The notes under the pieces are model-generated. The model saw only the letters and a program-made list of their open reading frames with translations, was not told the DNA's origin and did not search any database. A stretch of DNA of 64,000 nt from Cellvibrio sp. pealriver (GTDB lineage: Bacteria; Pseudomonadota; Gammaproteobacteria; Pseudomonadales; Cellvibrionaceae), in assembly GCF_001183545.1 (NCBI RefSeq), contig NZ_KQ236688.1:2447149-2511148 (forward strand), written 5' to 3'. Position 1 is the stretch's first letter; each line of letters opens with the position of its first letter. A program made the position numbers and the translations under genes. This document shows, in pieces, positions 56,326 to 64,000 of this stretch.

Positions 56326-57711
56326 TTACTGGCGAATAGATAAGCCATCGCTCAAGCTGCGCTTATACGCAACAGCAGCAGGAACAAATGCCATCGTAAG
56401 TGCCACCACAAGAAATACGCCGACATATTCCCATTGCTGCGGGCCGAATACATCGGCTGAAATCGTTAAGCCCCACACAGTCAACAGCCAGGATTGAAGC
56501 CCGCCAATTAACAAAACCAATAACAACGTTGCCAACACAATGGCCGATAACGCCAATAAAAATACTTCGCCCACAATCAAGCTAACAATATAAGCGGGGC
56601 TCGCGCCGAACGAGCGAAGAATGGCAAATTCGCGCTGCCGTTCGTGGAGCGCAGTCAGCACACTTGCAACCATTCCAAGCAAACTGGCCACCACTACCAG
56701 CCACGCGATTACATTGAATGCGACTTCTACCGAACCCACGACTTGCCACAATTCTGCCAATGCAAGACCGGGCACTATGGCTTGCAGTGGTTCACCAGTG
56801 TATTGATTGATTTGCCGCTGCACCGTAAATGTTGCAGCGCGACTTTGTAAACCGACAAAGATTGCACTTAAAGATTGGTCATGTGCCTGATGATCATGTG
56901 CTTCATGTTCATGCTCGCTCTCATGTTCATGTTCGGACTCTTGTTCATGCCCGTGATTGTGTCCGCGATGTTTTTCGCCATCCGCATAAGAGTGTTCGTG
57001 TTCATGATCATCGTGCGCGTGCTGTGTAATCTGTGGCTGTTTTTTTGCAGCGGGAATCTGCACGCCAGATTGCCAATCCTCATGAATCGCGGCCATGCCT
57101 GCCAGTGAAATGTACAAACTTTTATCGACGGAAGTACCTGTGGCCGCAAGGATACCGCTAATAACAAATGGAGAATCATCGTGTTTGGCAAGCGACACCT
57201 CGGCAATGCCGTGCGCTAATACAATGTTATCGCCCAGCTGATACTGTAATTTACGCGCAACCGCTGCGCCTATCACCACATCGTATTTTCCGGCAAAGGC
57301 TTTTCCATGCGCAAACTGTAACGGTTGTTTTTTACCGTAAGCATAGCGCGCAAAAAAATCCGGTGTAGTGGCGACAACACGGTGCCCCTTGTGTGAATCG
57401 CCCATCGCAAGTGGCACTGCCCATTTGACTTGACTGTGTTTTGCCAACTCTTCATAGGTGTGCCAGCGAACCGTGTGGGTGCTGCTGCCCATATGAAATA
57501 CGGAGTACAACAATAAATTTAATGTACCGCCGCGCGCGCCCACAATTAAATCGGTTCCGGAAAGCGTATTGTTAAAACTTTCTTTTACTTGCGTGCGCAA
57601 ATGGGTAATGCCAAGCACCAACATAATGCCAATGGTTAACGACAACACGGTCAGCAGTACCGTTGCGCGGCGATTCAATAAACTTTTACCGGCAAGACGA
57701 AGGCGAATCAT
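56326..57711 (-). CDS. MacB/FtsX-type ABC permease with histidine-rich periplasmic loop
   Basis: A 461-residue permease. One membrane helix (about 15-38), a large periplasmic domain (about 40-320) and three C-terminal helices (about 325-450), with the FtsX motif HERQREFAILRSFGASPAYIVSLIVGE. Within the periplasmic domain, residues about 228-277 are a histidine/glutamate/aspartate run (repeats of HEHE, HDH, HGH), a likely zinc or nickel binding loop. It overlaps its ATPase gene by four bases (ATGA). Topology is that of mechanotransmission or lipoprotein-type transporters, not classic importers. The neighbouring DUF3299 gene supports a metal-linked role. Confidence 0.85.
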   Translation of the reverse strand: MIRLRLAGKSLLNRRATVLLTVLSLTIGIMLVLGITHLRTQVKESFNNTLSGTDLIVGARGGTLNLLLYSVFHMGSSTHTVRWHTYEELAKHSQVKWAVPLAMGDSHKGHRVVATTPDFFARYAYGKKQPLQFAHGKAFAGKYDVVIGAAVARKLQYQLGDNIVLAHGIAEVSLAKHDDSPFVISGILAATGTSVDKSLYISLAGMAAIHEDWQSGVQIPAAKKQPQITQHAHDDHEHEHSYADGEKHRGHNHGHEQESEHEHESEHEHEAHDHQAHDQSLSAIFVGLQSRAATFTVQRQINQYTGEPLQAIVPGLALAELWQVVGSVEVAFNVIAWLVVVASLLGMVASVLTALHERQREFAILRSFGASPAYIVSLIVGEVFLLALSAIVLATLLLVLLIGGLQSWLLTVWGLTISADVFGPQQWEYVGVFLVVALTMAFVPAAVAYKRSLSDGLSIRQ

Positions 57712-58424
57712 GACTGCATCTCCGGTTGTGACTGCGCATCTGGTGCTGTTGCACGAAAATCCTGCATATTGAGCACGCGGTCAAAACGCGGCAACAGTTG
57801 CTGGTCGTGACTGACAAACAGCAGCGCAGTTTTTTCATCCAACAATTCAAACAAGAGCTGCATAAAGGTTTCGCGCAGGTCTGCATCAAGTGCAGACGTA
57901 GGTTCATCCGCAATAATAATGCGCGGGCTGCCCAAGAGGGCACGCGCAAGCGCCACACGCTGTTGTTGCCCTACACTGAGTTGGTTCGCTTGCTGCTGCG
58001 CCACATTGGCAATTCCCAACCGTTCCAACAAAACCGGAATCTGCGCAACGGCACTCTGTTTTTGATCGCGCGGCAGAAACTCTACGCGCATCTGTAAATT
58101 TTCCACGCAATTCAAATAGGGAATTAAATTAAATTGCTGAAAAATAATGCCCATATATTGCGCGCGAAATTGGTCGCGCTGGCGATTGCTCATACGGGCT
58201 ATATCTTGACCCAATACATGAATGCTGCCTGCGCGTGGCGATACCACACCAGCAATCAAATTCAGCAGCGTACTTTTGCCAGACCCGGAGGCACCGTACA
58301 GAAATATTTTTTCACCTGACGCGATACACAGATCATCTATCGCCAAAAAAGGGGAATCCTGTTTAGCCCATGCATACTGGACGGATTGCAGTGAAATTGC
58401 GCTGTTGTTGATGCTGTCATTCAT
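57708..58424 (-). CDS. LolD/MacB-type ABC transporter ATP-binding protein
   Basis: About 238 residues from the ATG at 58424; a longer reading crosses into the divergent gene. Walker A YGASGSGKST, Q-loop IFQQFNLIPYL, signature LSVGQQQR, Walker B IIIADEPTSALD and switch LFVSHDQQL are intact. It powers the histidine-rich permease downstream. The ribosome binding site is weak. Confidence 0.9.
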   Translation of the reverse strand: MNDSINNSAISLQSVQYAWAKQDSPFLAIDDLCIASGEKIFLYGASGSGKSTLLNLIAGVVSPRAGSIHVLGQDIARMSNRQRDQFRAQYMGIIFQQFNLIPYLNCVENLQMRVEFLPRDQKQSAVAQIPVLLERLGIANVAQQQANQLSVGQQQRVALARALLGSPRIIIADEPTSALDADLRETFMQLLFELLDEKTALLFVSHDQQLLPRFDRVLNMQDFRATAPDAQSQPEMQS

Positions 58425-58454
58425 AAGAAAGGCTTGTATGATTGCGTGATTAAT

Positions 58455-58468
58455 CCTGCTGGTGCAGG
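58455..58468. promoter_or_regulatory. Small inverted repeat in the ABC/DUF3299 divergent promoter
   Basis: CCTGC (58455-58459), TGGT, GCAGG (58464-58468) lies in the 68-bp gap between divergent starts. It could be an operator shared by both units; it does not match the Zur consensus I know. Confidence 0.3.
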
Positions 58469-58492
58469 TGTGATGGTAATGTGAGACACCGA

Positions 58493-59179
58493 ATGATGAA
58501 ACTCTATCCAACAAAAAAAGCTTCTTTTCCAGCTCACTTATGTGCGTTTGTAATCCTGTTTTTTGTTAGTGCCGCTCACGCAGCGCCCGAAAATTTGGCG
58601 CGCCCCGCGGTGACAGTGGAATGGACAGAATTGTTGCCCGACGAGGATTTGCGCTTATTGGAATCTATTCCGCAAATCGATCACCAATCACTCAGCGATG
58701 ACCAACTCGCGCAGGATGCACCCGCCGAGGGGTTCAATAGCAACACATCGGCATTTGAAGATCAAATCGCCAAGGCTATTGCTGATTCAAAGCAATCAAT
58801 AGAGGATGAAAAATCCGGCCGCAGTTGGCGCGATGCCCTTAAATCCACCAAAGTTCGCCCCGAATTTAATAACAAACGCATCCGCATTGCGGGTTACATA
58901 GTGCCTATTGAATACGACGATAACCAAGTCATCACCGAATTTTTTCTGGTGCCCTACTTCGGCGCTTGCATCCATGTTCCACCACCGCCGCCCAACCAAT
59001 TAATTTACGTTAAGCACCCCAAGGGTTTTACCTTGCCCGATTTGTACACACCCTTTTGGGTTGATGGCACGGTGGTGATAGAAACCCAGGAAAATGATCT
59101 TGGATTATCGGCCTACTCCATGCGCAATGTAAAACTGGAACGCTATGAAGAACCCGAAGAACCGGAGTTTTTGAATTAA
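58493..59179 (+). CDS. DUF3299 family exported protein
   Basis: About 228 residues from the ATG at 58493, with a signal peptide (LCAFVILFFVSAAHA). The family core is LKSTKVRPEFNNKRIRIAGYIVPIEYDDNQ followed by FFLVPYFGACIHVPPPPPNQ, where Cys and His could bind metal. DUF3299 genes are known beside MacB-like ABC transporters in Vibrio and Shewanella, including a zinc-regulated locus. Here it is divergent from such a transporter, 68 bases away. Periplasmic metal handling is inferred from context and motif only. Confidence 0.82.
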   Translation: MMKLYPTKKASFPAHLCAFVILFFVSAAHAAPENLARPAVTVEWTELLPDEDLRLLESIPQIDHQSLSDDQLAQDAPAEGFNSNTSAFEDQIAKAIADSKQSIEDEKSGRSWRDALKSTKVRPEFNNKRIRIAGYIVPIEYDDNQVITEFFLVPYFGACIHVPPPPPNQLIYVKHPKGFTLPDLYTPFWVDGTVVIETQENDLGLSAYSMRNVKLERYEEPEEPEFLN

Positions 59180-59345
59180 TAGTAACCAGAATGTTTAAAT
59201 TAAAATGTGACTGGAGATAGTCACCCCACTGATACAAACCGCGGTTAGGCACGTATAAAGAGTGCGAGTAATACAACGCATAACACAGGCGCGATTCGCG
59301 CCCCACTCTTTCCAACGCGCACCTTAACGTGCAAGCCTTGATCTC

Positions 59346-60632
59346 ATGAAAACAGCGCTCTATTGGTTTCGATACGATTTGCGTTTGGCGGACAACCCCG
59401 GCTGGACACAATTAACCGCCACACAAGATTCTGCACTCGGTGTGTTTGTGTTACCGCAACAGTGGTTTCGCCAAGGCCGTTATCAATGCAAGGGAATTGA
59501 TCGCCACCGCCTGATTTTTTTACTGGAATCCCTACGCGATTTACGCGAGCAATTGCGTCAGGTCGGAAGTGATCTGGTCGTTCTACAAGGTGATCCAGTC
59601 ACCGAAGTGGTTGCGCTTGCACAGCAATTAAATGTGGGCGCTGTTGCCGTCGGCGATCATCCGGGCAGTGACGAAGCCGATCAGGTTGCACGAGTAAAAG
59701 CAGAACTCGATGTACCGCTTTATATCTCGGAAAATTTCACGCTGTTTGATCGCGCCGAATTGCCTTTTGCTGTGAACGATTTGCCGAATGTATTTTCACA
59801 ATTTCGTAAGCTGATTGAAAAGCGCCCGCCAACACGTGCGCTGCCTATCGCACCACCACTGCGAACACGCGTTATGTTGGGCGATATTTATTGCGAGTTG
59901 GATTCGCTCTGTGTCCAATTTGCGCGCAACAATGAAACTCTGCCATCAAACAGCTTACATTTTTCGGGCGGCACTCACGCGGGCATGCAACAGTTGGATT
60001 ATTTTTTATTTGAATCCCATTTGATTGCCAATTACAAACAAACTCGCGACCAATTAGACGGCTGGGATTTTTCATCCAAGTTATCGCCCTGGCTAGCGTT
60101 CGGCTGCCTATCGGCACGCCAAGTAGTGGAATCCATCCGCCGTTATGAATCCAAACACCAAGCCAACGAATCTACTTATTGGCTGTACTTTGAAATTCTC
60201 TGGCGTGAATACTTTCAGTGGCTGGCTTATCGCGCAGGCAAAAAAATGTTTGCCTTGCGCGGTATACAAAATAAAAACCCGTTGCTGAGTTTTTATCCCA
60301 ATGAATTTATGGCGTGGTGTTATGGCAATACCGCGAGTGATTTTGTGAATGCTTTTATGCGGCAACTGCTGAACACCGGATGGATGTCCAACCGGGGCAG
60401 GCAAATTGTCGCTAGCTATTTAATTAATGAACTGGGAGTAGATTGGCGCTACGGCGCAGCCTGGTTTGAACAACAACTGATTGATTACGATGTCGCCGCC
60501 AATTGGGGCAACTGGCAATACCTCGCCGGAGTAGGCACCGACCCACGCGGCCGCCGTCACTTCAACATCGAAAAACAACAACAAACCCACGACCCCGACC
60601 TCACCTTCACCCACCACTGGATACAGCCGTAG
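59346..60632 (+). CDS. DASH-type cryptochrome/photolyase
   Basis: A 428-residue flavoprotein. The N-terminal alpha/beta domain (1-125, ALYWFRYDLRLADNPGW) would hold an antenna cofactor; the C-terminal FAD domain (about 190-420) has YWLYFEILWREYFQWLAYRAGKKMF, NTGWMSNRGRQIVASYLINELGVDWR and the DYDVAANWGNWQYLAGVGTDPRG block. VFSQFRKLIEKRPPTR is the DASH-family signature. DASH proteins repair CPD lesions in single-stranded or looped DNA. No obvious ribosome binding site precedes the ATG. An inverted repeat follows its stop. Confidence 0.93.
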   Translation: MKTALYWFRYDLRLADNPGWTQLTATQDSALGVFVLPQQWFRQGRYQCKGIDRHRLIFLLESLRDLREQLRQVGSDLVVLQGDPVTEVVALAQQLNVGAVAVGDHPGSDEADQVARVKAELDVPLYISENFTLFDRAELPFAVNDLPNVFSQFRKLIEKRPPTRALPIAPPLRTRVMLGDIYCELDSLCVQFARNNETLPSNSLHFSGGTHAGMQQLDYFLFESHLIANYKQTRDQLDGWDFSSKLSPWLAFGCLSARQVVESIRRYESKHQANESTYWLYFEILWREYFQWLAYRAGKKMFALRGIQNKNPLLSFYPNEFMAWCYGNTASDFVNAFMRQLLNTGWMSNRGRQIVASYLINELGVDWRYGAAWFEQQLIDYDVAANWGNWQYLAGVGTDPRGRRHFNIEKQQQTHDPDLTFTHHWIQP

Positions 60633-60710
60633 CCCGTATGGAGCCTAGCGGAATACGGGAGATAAATTTATTAAATAACCCCGCATTTCGTTAGGCTCCA
60701 TGCGGGCTAC
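60629..60710. repeat. REP/BIME-like inverted repeat pair
   Basis: Arm 60629-60660 begins GTAGCCCGTATGGAGCCTAG; arm 60679-60710 is its near-perfect reverse complement, ending GGCTCCATGCGGGCTAC. About 27 of 31 positions pair. The spacer is AT-rich. It has the look of an intergenic REP doublet and overlaps the end of the photolyase gene by four bases. Confidence 0.75.
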
Positions 60711-60730
60711 TCACGAATTAAAACCACCGC

Positions 60731-61462
60731 CTATTTCCGGTTATCTTTTATATACATTGCGGTTCCACCATTGCGCATTTCAATATCGAATAATTCACTT
60801 GCTCGAATCAAATCGCCCAGTTTTTTATAGCCGTAGTTGATTGATGAAAAAGAGCTGTTGTTAGATATATAACTACCTACTCTGCCCAAAGCAGACCAAC
60901 CATCATCCTCTGCGGTTTGCTCTGCTGCTGCGCGCAAGAGCCTCACCAAACCAGAATCCTGACGCAATTCATTCTTGGTTTTCTTATTGAGCTGAAGCTG
61001 TGGCGAATCAAGCTTTTCTTCGCGATCCACAGATAGATTTTCCGTAAAAATAAACAAAGAGCAGGAATCAACAAAAGGCTGTGGTGTTTTTTTCTCACCA
61101 AAACCGTATACCGGCATTCCACTTTCCAAAATGCGTAACACCAAAGGAGTGAAATCACTATCACTCGTCATGAGCGCAAAGGCATCGACTGTTTTACTAT
61201 GCAGCAGATCCATTGCATCAATAATCATCGCAGAATCGGTAGCATTTTTTCCTTTGGTGTAAGCAAATTGCTGCATTGGCCTAATTGCATTAGGGTGCAA
61301 CTTTGTTACCCAGCCAGACAATGACGGGCTATTCCAATCACCATGCGCATGCCGCACATTGACCATGCCGTATTTAGCAAGCTCCGCTAACACACCTTCG
61401 ATGGAGTTATGACTGACGTTATCACAGTCGATCAACAAAGCTATTTTTTTGGTTTCTGGCAT
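60731..61462 (-). CDS. NYN-domain ribonuclease-like protein with LOTUS/OST-HTH domain
   Basis: A 243-residue protein. The NYN (PIN-like) domain (1-150) has the acidic set LLIDCDNVS, GKNATDSAMIIDAMD and LMTSDSDFTPLV that binds Mg for RNA cleavage. The C-terminal region (about 170-238; LVRLLRAAAEQTAEDDGWSALG, YGYKKLGDLIRAS) is an OST-HTH/LOTUS domain, an RNA-binding fold. The pairing is common in bacterial LabA/DUF88 proteins and points to RNA processing or decay. AGGA lies 6 bases before the ATG. Confidence 0.9.
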   Translation of the reverse strand: MPETKKIALLIDCDNVSHNSIEGVLAELAKYGMVNVRHAHGDWNSPSLSGWVTKLHPNAIRPMQQFAYTKGKNATDSAMIIDAMDLLHSKTVDAFALMTSDSDFTPLVLRILESGMPVYGFGEKKTPQPFVDSCSLFIFTENLSVDREEKLDSPQLQLNKKTKNELRQDSGLVRLLRAAAEQTAEDDGWSALGRVGSYISNNSSFSSINYGYKKLGDLIRASELFDIEMRNGGTAMYIKDNRK

Positions 61463-61486
61463 TTTTATTCCTTTTGAAAAACTTAA

Positions 61487-62119
61487 TCATTCAACATTTA
61501 ATCGCCTAGTCAAATTACTCCATTTGTCATCAACAAAATCCATTTTGCATACTTCACAAGAATGGCAAAAGAAACTTATAACCGAAACATCCTTGCCAAA
61601 AGAAAATTTACTCCGTTCAAAAATCAATTTATTCAAGTAATAAATTGACTGGGAGACATCAAGTAATAAATTCGCTGTTATAAAACTTAACTTTTGAGAA
61701 ATACGACGACGCTCTATCTTGTCAAAGGCTTCGCCATCTTTAAGCCACTGTTTTATATAAATGTCACGCTCCACATCATTTCTTCTTATATTTTCAATTA
61801 CCCTTTCTAAATTAGCTAGAAGCTTCCTTTGATCCGAGTTAATGACTTTATCTGTACTAACAAGCTCCAACACAAGCCCTTGGATTAGCTTTAGATCAAG
61901 AGACGGCCTACCAGAATAAGCTTCTCTCAGAGGCTCATCATATTCACCCACTAAAGTAGGAAACCAACTTTTAAAGTCATTAAGCATTATTTCGAATTCG
62001 TTATAATATGCTCTCTCAAGAGATTTACCGCGCTCCCGATAAAGAGTAAGTGTAAGTCGGTGACCAAAGAAGACACCGATCAACGCACCCAAGATACCAA
62101 TTAGCAAATTGTCTATCAT
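61487..62119 (-). CDS. Hypothetical membrane-anchored protein
   Basis: A 210-residue protein with one N-terminal membrane helix (about 4-22, LLIGILGALIGVFFGHRLTL) and a long helical cytoplasmic part without motifs I recognise. Base composition is clearly more A/T-rich than the neighbours, and codon use differs, hinting at recent acquisition. It precedes the NYN gene by 24 bases on the same strand, so co-transcription is likely. The form (one helix, helical body, next to a nuclease) resembles some defence-associated small membrane proteins, but there is no direct evidence. Confidence 0.65.
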   Translation of the reverse strand: MIDNLLIGILGALIGVFFGHRLTLTLYRERGKSLERAYYNEFEIMLNDFKSWFPTLVGEYDEPLREAYSGRPSLDLKLIQGLVLELVSTDKVINSDQRKLLANLERVIENIRRNDVERDIYIKQWLKDGEAFDKIERRRISQKLSFITANLLLDVSQSIYYLNKLIFERSKFSFGKDVSVISFFCHSCEVCKMDFVDDKWSNLTRRLNVE

Positions 62120-62434
62120 TATATGAATTTCCCTCTAGCTTCCTGCATGAATACTTTATTAATAACAATGCGTTTTTAGTTTTTTGCTAAAACACGTAGA
62201 TTGCGCTTAAATAAGTTGCCGGTGCGCTTGCGGACCGCAACATTCGCAATAGCAAATTCGACATTTTTTTGCGAAAAAGACAATCAACTAGGCACGTATT
62301 TTGGTTTTGATGGTTGCGGATACATAGCCATGCTGCCGTTCGTTCTCACTGGCAACCTACTCGTGCCAAGCTTCGAACATTCGGCTTGATACCACACAAA
62401 TTATCAAACCACCATTACCCCTAATTACACAACC
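62120..62434. other. 315-bp intergenic region, no gene seen
   Basis: An open frame at 62201-62389 has no ribosome binding site and no protein character. The region must contain the promoter of the gene starting at 62119. No clear repeat or hairpin was recognised. Confidence 0.4.
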
Positions 62435-63049
62435 TCACCCCTTCTTACGCCCCATAAAAAACCACATAAACGCACCAAAAAACAGGCCGCCTATGGTATT
62501 AATGATCGCAAGGAAAATAAACTTATCTAGTGTTATTCCCCCACGGAAATATTCCGCAGAGACAAAAAATGCGAGCATCAATAAACCAAATGATGCACCC
62601 ATTTTTATCCAGGTAAATTTATTAATAGGGTTAGCCATATTGGCCTCTGCTTTTTTGAAGCGCGAAAGTTCGTAGGCGATGTATTTTTGTTCGTAGATTT
62701 TTTTAAGGGGGAACCAAATAGGAGAAAGCACGGCAAGCAAAATCAGGCTGAACACATTCCATAAGCAGGGAATTTTTTGTTCGCAATTAGGGCAAATTAA
62801 ACCCAGCCAATGGCCGAAAGCATTACCCTTTCCCCAAAGCTTTCCATGGTGAATAGCTCCACACGAAGGGCATGGAACATAATTGCGATCGACCAGCGGG
62901 GCATTGCTGGTTTTGTCGATCAGTGTGACTTTGGGGATGCGCTGGCCGAGAATGACTTCGTTAATTGCCAAGCCGGGATTCAAGATCCAATGCAGCAACA
63001 AAGGATTGGGAAGTTTTTGAACGCTGTATTTATTTTCATCGTATGCCAT
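62435..63049 (-). CDS. Hypothetical membrane protein with zinc-ribbon
   Basis: About 204 residues from the ATG at 63049 (GGAG 7 bases upstream). A CPSCG...CPNC zinc ribbon (about 57-90; VPCPSCGAIHHG and LICPNCEQKIP) is followed by three membrane helices (about 95-115, 145-165, 175-200). The protein ends MWFFMGRKKG. Function unknown; it might be a metal- or redox-sensing membrane protein. Confidence 0.7.
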   Translation of the reverse strand: MAYDENKYSVQKLPNPLLLHWILNPGLAINEVILGQRIPKVTLIDKTSNAPLVDRNYVPCPSCGAIHHGKLWGKGNAFGHWLGLICPNCEQKIPCLWNVFSLILLAVLSPIWFPLKKIYEQKYIAYELSRFKKAEANMANPINKFTWIKMGASFGLLMLAFFVSAEYFRGGITLDKFIFLAIINTIGGLFFGAFMWFFMGRKKG

Positions 63050-63079
63050 GGGTGTGCTCCTTGTGTTCTGGCATTTCAT

Positions 63080-63398
63080 TTGATGCTACGCCCCTTTGCC
63101 AATCCGCCTCTTTACACAGCAAGCGGTAAAATTTTCAACGGTTAAATAGCGCGCCAAGGATGACTTAGTTCAATGCCTGATTCAACTCAACCAAACCAAT
63201 AGGCATGCTTACCCCCCAGCTTAAGCCCTCCCTTTTCAAGCACTTTATTCAACCCAACCCCACTAACAACATGAATAATATTCACCTTTTCATGAATTAT
63301 TATCGTTTTTGTTCATGCAGTCATTCCAGTATAAAGACAACCTGTACTTAACCAGAGCCAAAATCACCCTTGCCTCTTAATCAGGTTGCGACATTGCC
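63080..63398. other. 319-bp region upstream of mesX
   Basis: No gene supported. It contains a perfect MetR-type palindrome (63272-63284) and an inverted CATGAA...TTCATG pair (63291-63317). Confidence 0.5.
63272..63284. promoter_or_regulatory. MetR-type palindrome
   Basis: TGAATAATATTCA is a perfect 6-bp inverted repeat around one base and fits the MetR consensus TGAA-N5-TTCA exactly. It lies about 115 bases upstream of the DUF1852 gene. A second inverted pair, CATGAA (63291) and TTCATG (63312), follows. Confidence 0.6.
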
Positions 63399-64000
63399 AT
63401 GAACAACGATTTTACTTTTAACATCAAAAGCATTTGTTTCGATGAGAACTATCATCCGGCAGACAATACGCGGGCCACGACTAACTTTGCCAATTTGGCG
63501 AGGGGTACCAGCCGGCAGGAGAATTTACGCAATGCGCTGACGATGATTGATAACCGCTTTAATGCCTTGGCACATTGGGATAACCCCAAGGGGGATCGCT
63601 ATTCGCTGGAGTTGGAAATTATTTCAGTGGAAATGGACCTTGAGCGCACGGGAAAAGGCGACGCTTTCCCTGCGATTGAAATATTGAAAACCACTATTCT
63701 GGATCACTACAACAACCGGCGCATTGAAGGCATTGTGGGGAATAATTTTTCGTCTTATGTGCGCGATTATGACTTTAGTGTGCTGCTGTTAGAGCACAAC
63801 AAAAACCAAACCACATTCAGCATTCCCGATAATTTTGGCGATTTACACGGCAAGCTGTTCAAACACTTTGTGAACTCGACGACTTACAAATCGCATTTTA
63901 ATAAACCACCGGTGATCTGCCTGAGTGTTTCCGATAACAAAACCTACAAACGCACTGAAAACCAGCACCCGGTGCTGGGCGTTGAATACACGCCTAATGA
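63399..64000 (+). CDS. mesX: DUF1852 protein MesX, N-terminal part (runs off the window)
   Basis: About 200 residues are present without a stop before the window end. The sequence begins MNNDFTFNIKSICFDENYHP and contains NALTMIDNRFNALAHWDNPKGDRYSLE-type and NNFSSYVRDYDFSVLLLEHNK blocks, characteristic of DUF1852 (full length about 325). DUF1852 (MesX) is required by the folate-independent, oxygen-dependent methionine synthase MesD; the mesD gene usually lies next to it and is expected just past the window. The MetR-type site upstream agrees with methionine control. No ribosome binding site is strong. Confidence 0.85.
   Translation, partial: MNNDFTFNIKSICFDENYHPADNTRATTNFANLARGTSRQENLRNALTMIDNRFNALAHWDNPKGDRYSLELEIISVEMDLERTGKGDAFPAIEILKTTILDHYNNRRIEGIVGNNFSSYVRDYDFSVLLLEHNKNQTTFSIPDNFGDLHGKLFKHFVNSTTYKSHFNKPPVICLSVSDNKTYKRTENQHPVLGVEYTPN

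Noticed and set aside
56878..57030. Dense tandem CATG-type DNA repeats that resemble a small repeat array
   Set aside because: They encode the histidine-rich loop of the ABC permease.
62201..62389. Open frame of 62 codons between two membrane-protein genes
   Set aside because: No ribosome binding site and no recognisable protein features.

Overview
The window reads as chromosomal DNA from a Cellvibrio-like gammaproteobacterium (Cellvibrionaceae). The evidence is two secreted polysaccharide-degrading enzymes joined by long poly-serine linkers, one with the AA10-CBM5-CBM73 architecture and length of the Cellvibrio japonicus chitin LPMO, together with TonB receptors, a YfiR-type sensor kinase and a PEP-CTERM protein. 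No rRNA, tRNA, CRISPR array, transposase or phage gene was seen.

Layout. 0.3-4.3 kb: a GH81 beta-1,3-glucanase with two glucan-binding modules and a small PEP-CTERM protein. 4.4-9.3 kb: minus-strand household genes (DUF998, CPBP protease, GNAT, TPR-aspartyl protease, DUF1080, transglutaminase-like TPR lipoprotein). 9.8-13.2 kb: a nitrate-type ABC importer preceded by NtrC-like sites and a sigma54-like promoter. 13.5-18 kb: an acetolactate-synthase-like TPP enzyme and a REC-REC-PAS-GGDEF-EAL regulator. 18-24.5 kb (minus): two tandem, mutually homologous citrate-synthase-like half-size proteins, a TonB receptor and a YfiR-hybrid histidine kinase. 24.7-27.7 kb: two unrecognised secreted proteins and a VOC protein. 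28-39.9 kb: a complete chemotaxis cluster (MCP, cheY, STAS, cheA, cheW, two MCPs, cheR, cheD, cheB, REC-EAL). 40.1-42.7 kb: ppc. 43.6-44.8 kb: chitin LPMO. 45.5-49.4 kb: creBCD plus a small membrane protein. 49.5-55.1 kb: a BlaI repressor with an M56-M23 fusion sensor/protease, divergent from a broken TonB receptor gene and a PTP-like lipoprotein. 55.2-60.6 kb: TspO, Sel1 protein, MacB/FtsX-type ABC transporter with a histidine-rich loop, DUF3299 protein, DASH cryptochrome. 60.7-63 kb: NYN-LOTUS protein and two membrane proteins. 63.4 kb to the end: the start of a DUF1852 (mesX) gene, cut by the window edge.

The most interesting signals are regulatory or architectural: four ACTCCA repeats in exact 11-bp phase before creD; a BlaI/MecI-like palindrome between blaI and the TonB gene, next to a BlaR1-like protein carrying a LytM peptidase domain; the paired citrate-synthase paralogues that have both lost the usual GHxxY motif and sit beside a TonB receptor and a YfiR kinase; a perfect MetR-type palindrome before mesX; a 33-bp DnaA-box cluster present twice; and identical C-terminal tails on two tandem MCPs. 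Functions are assigned by reading motifs, without database searches.
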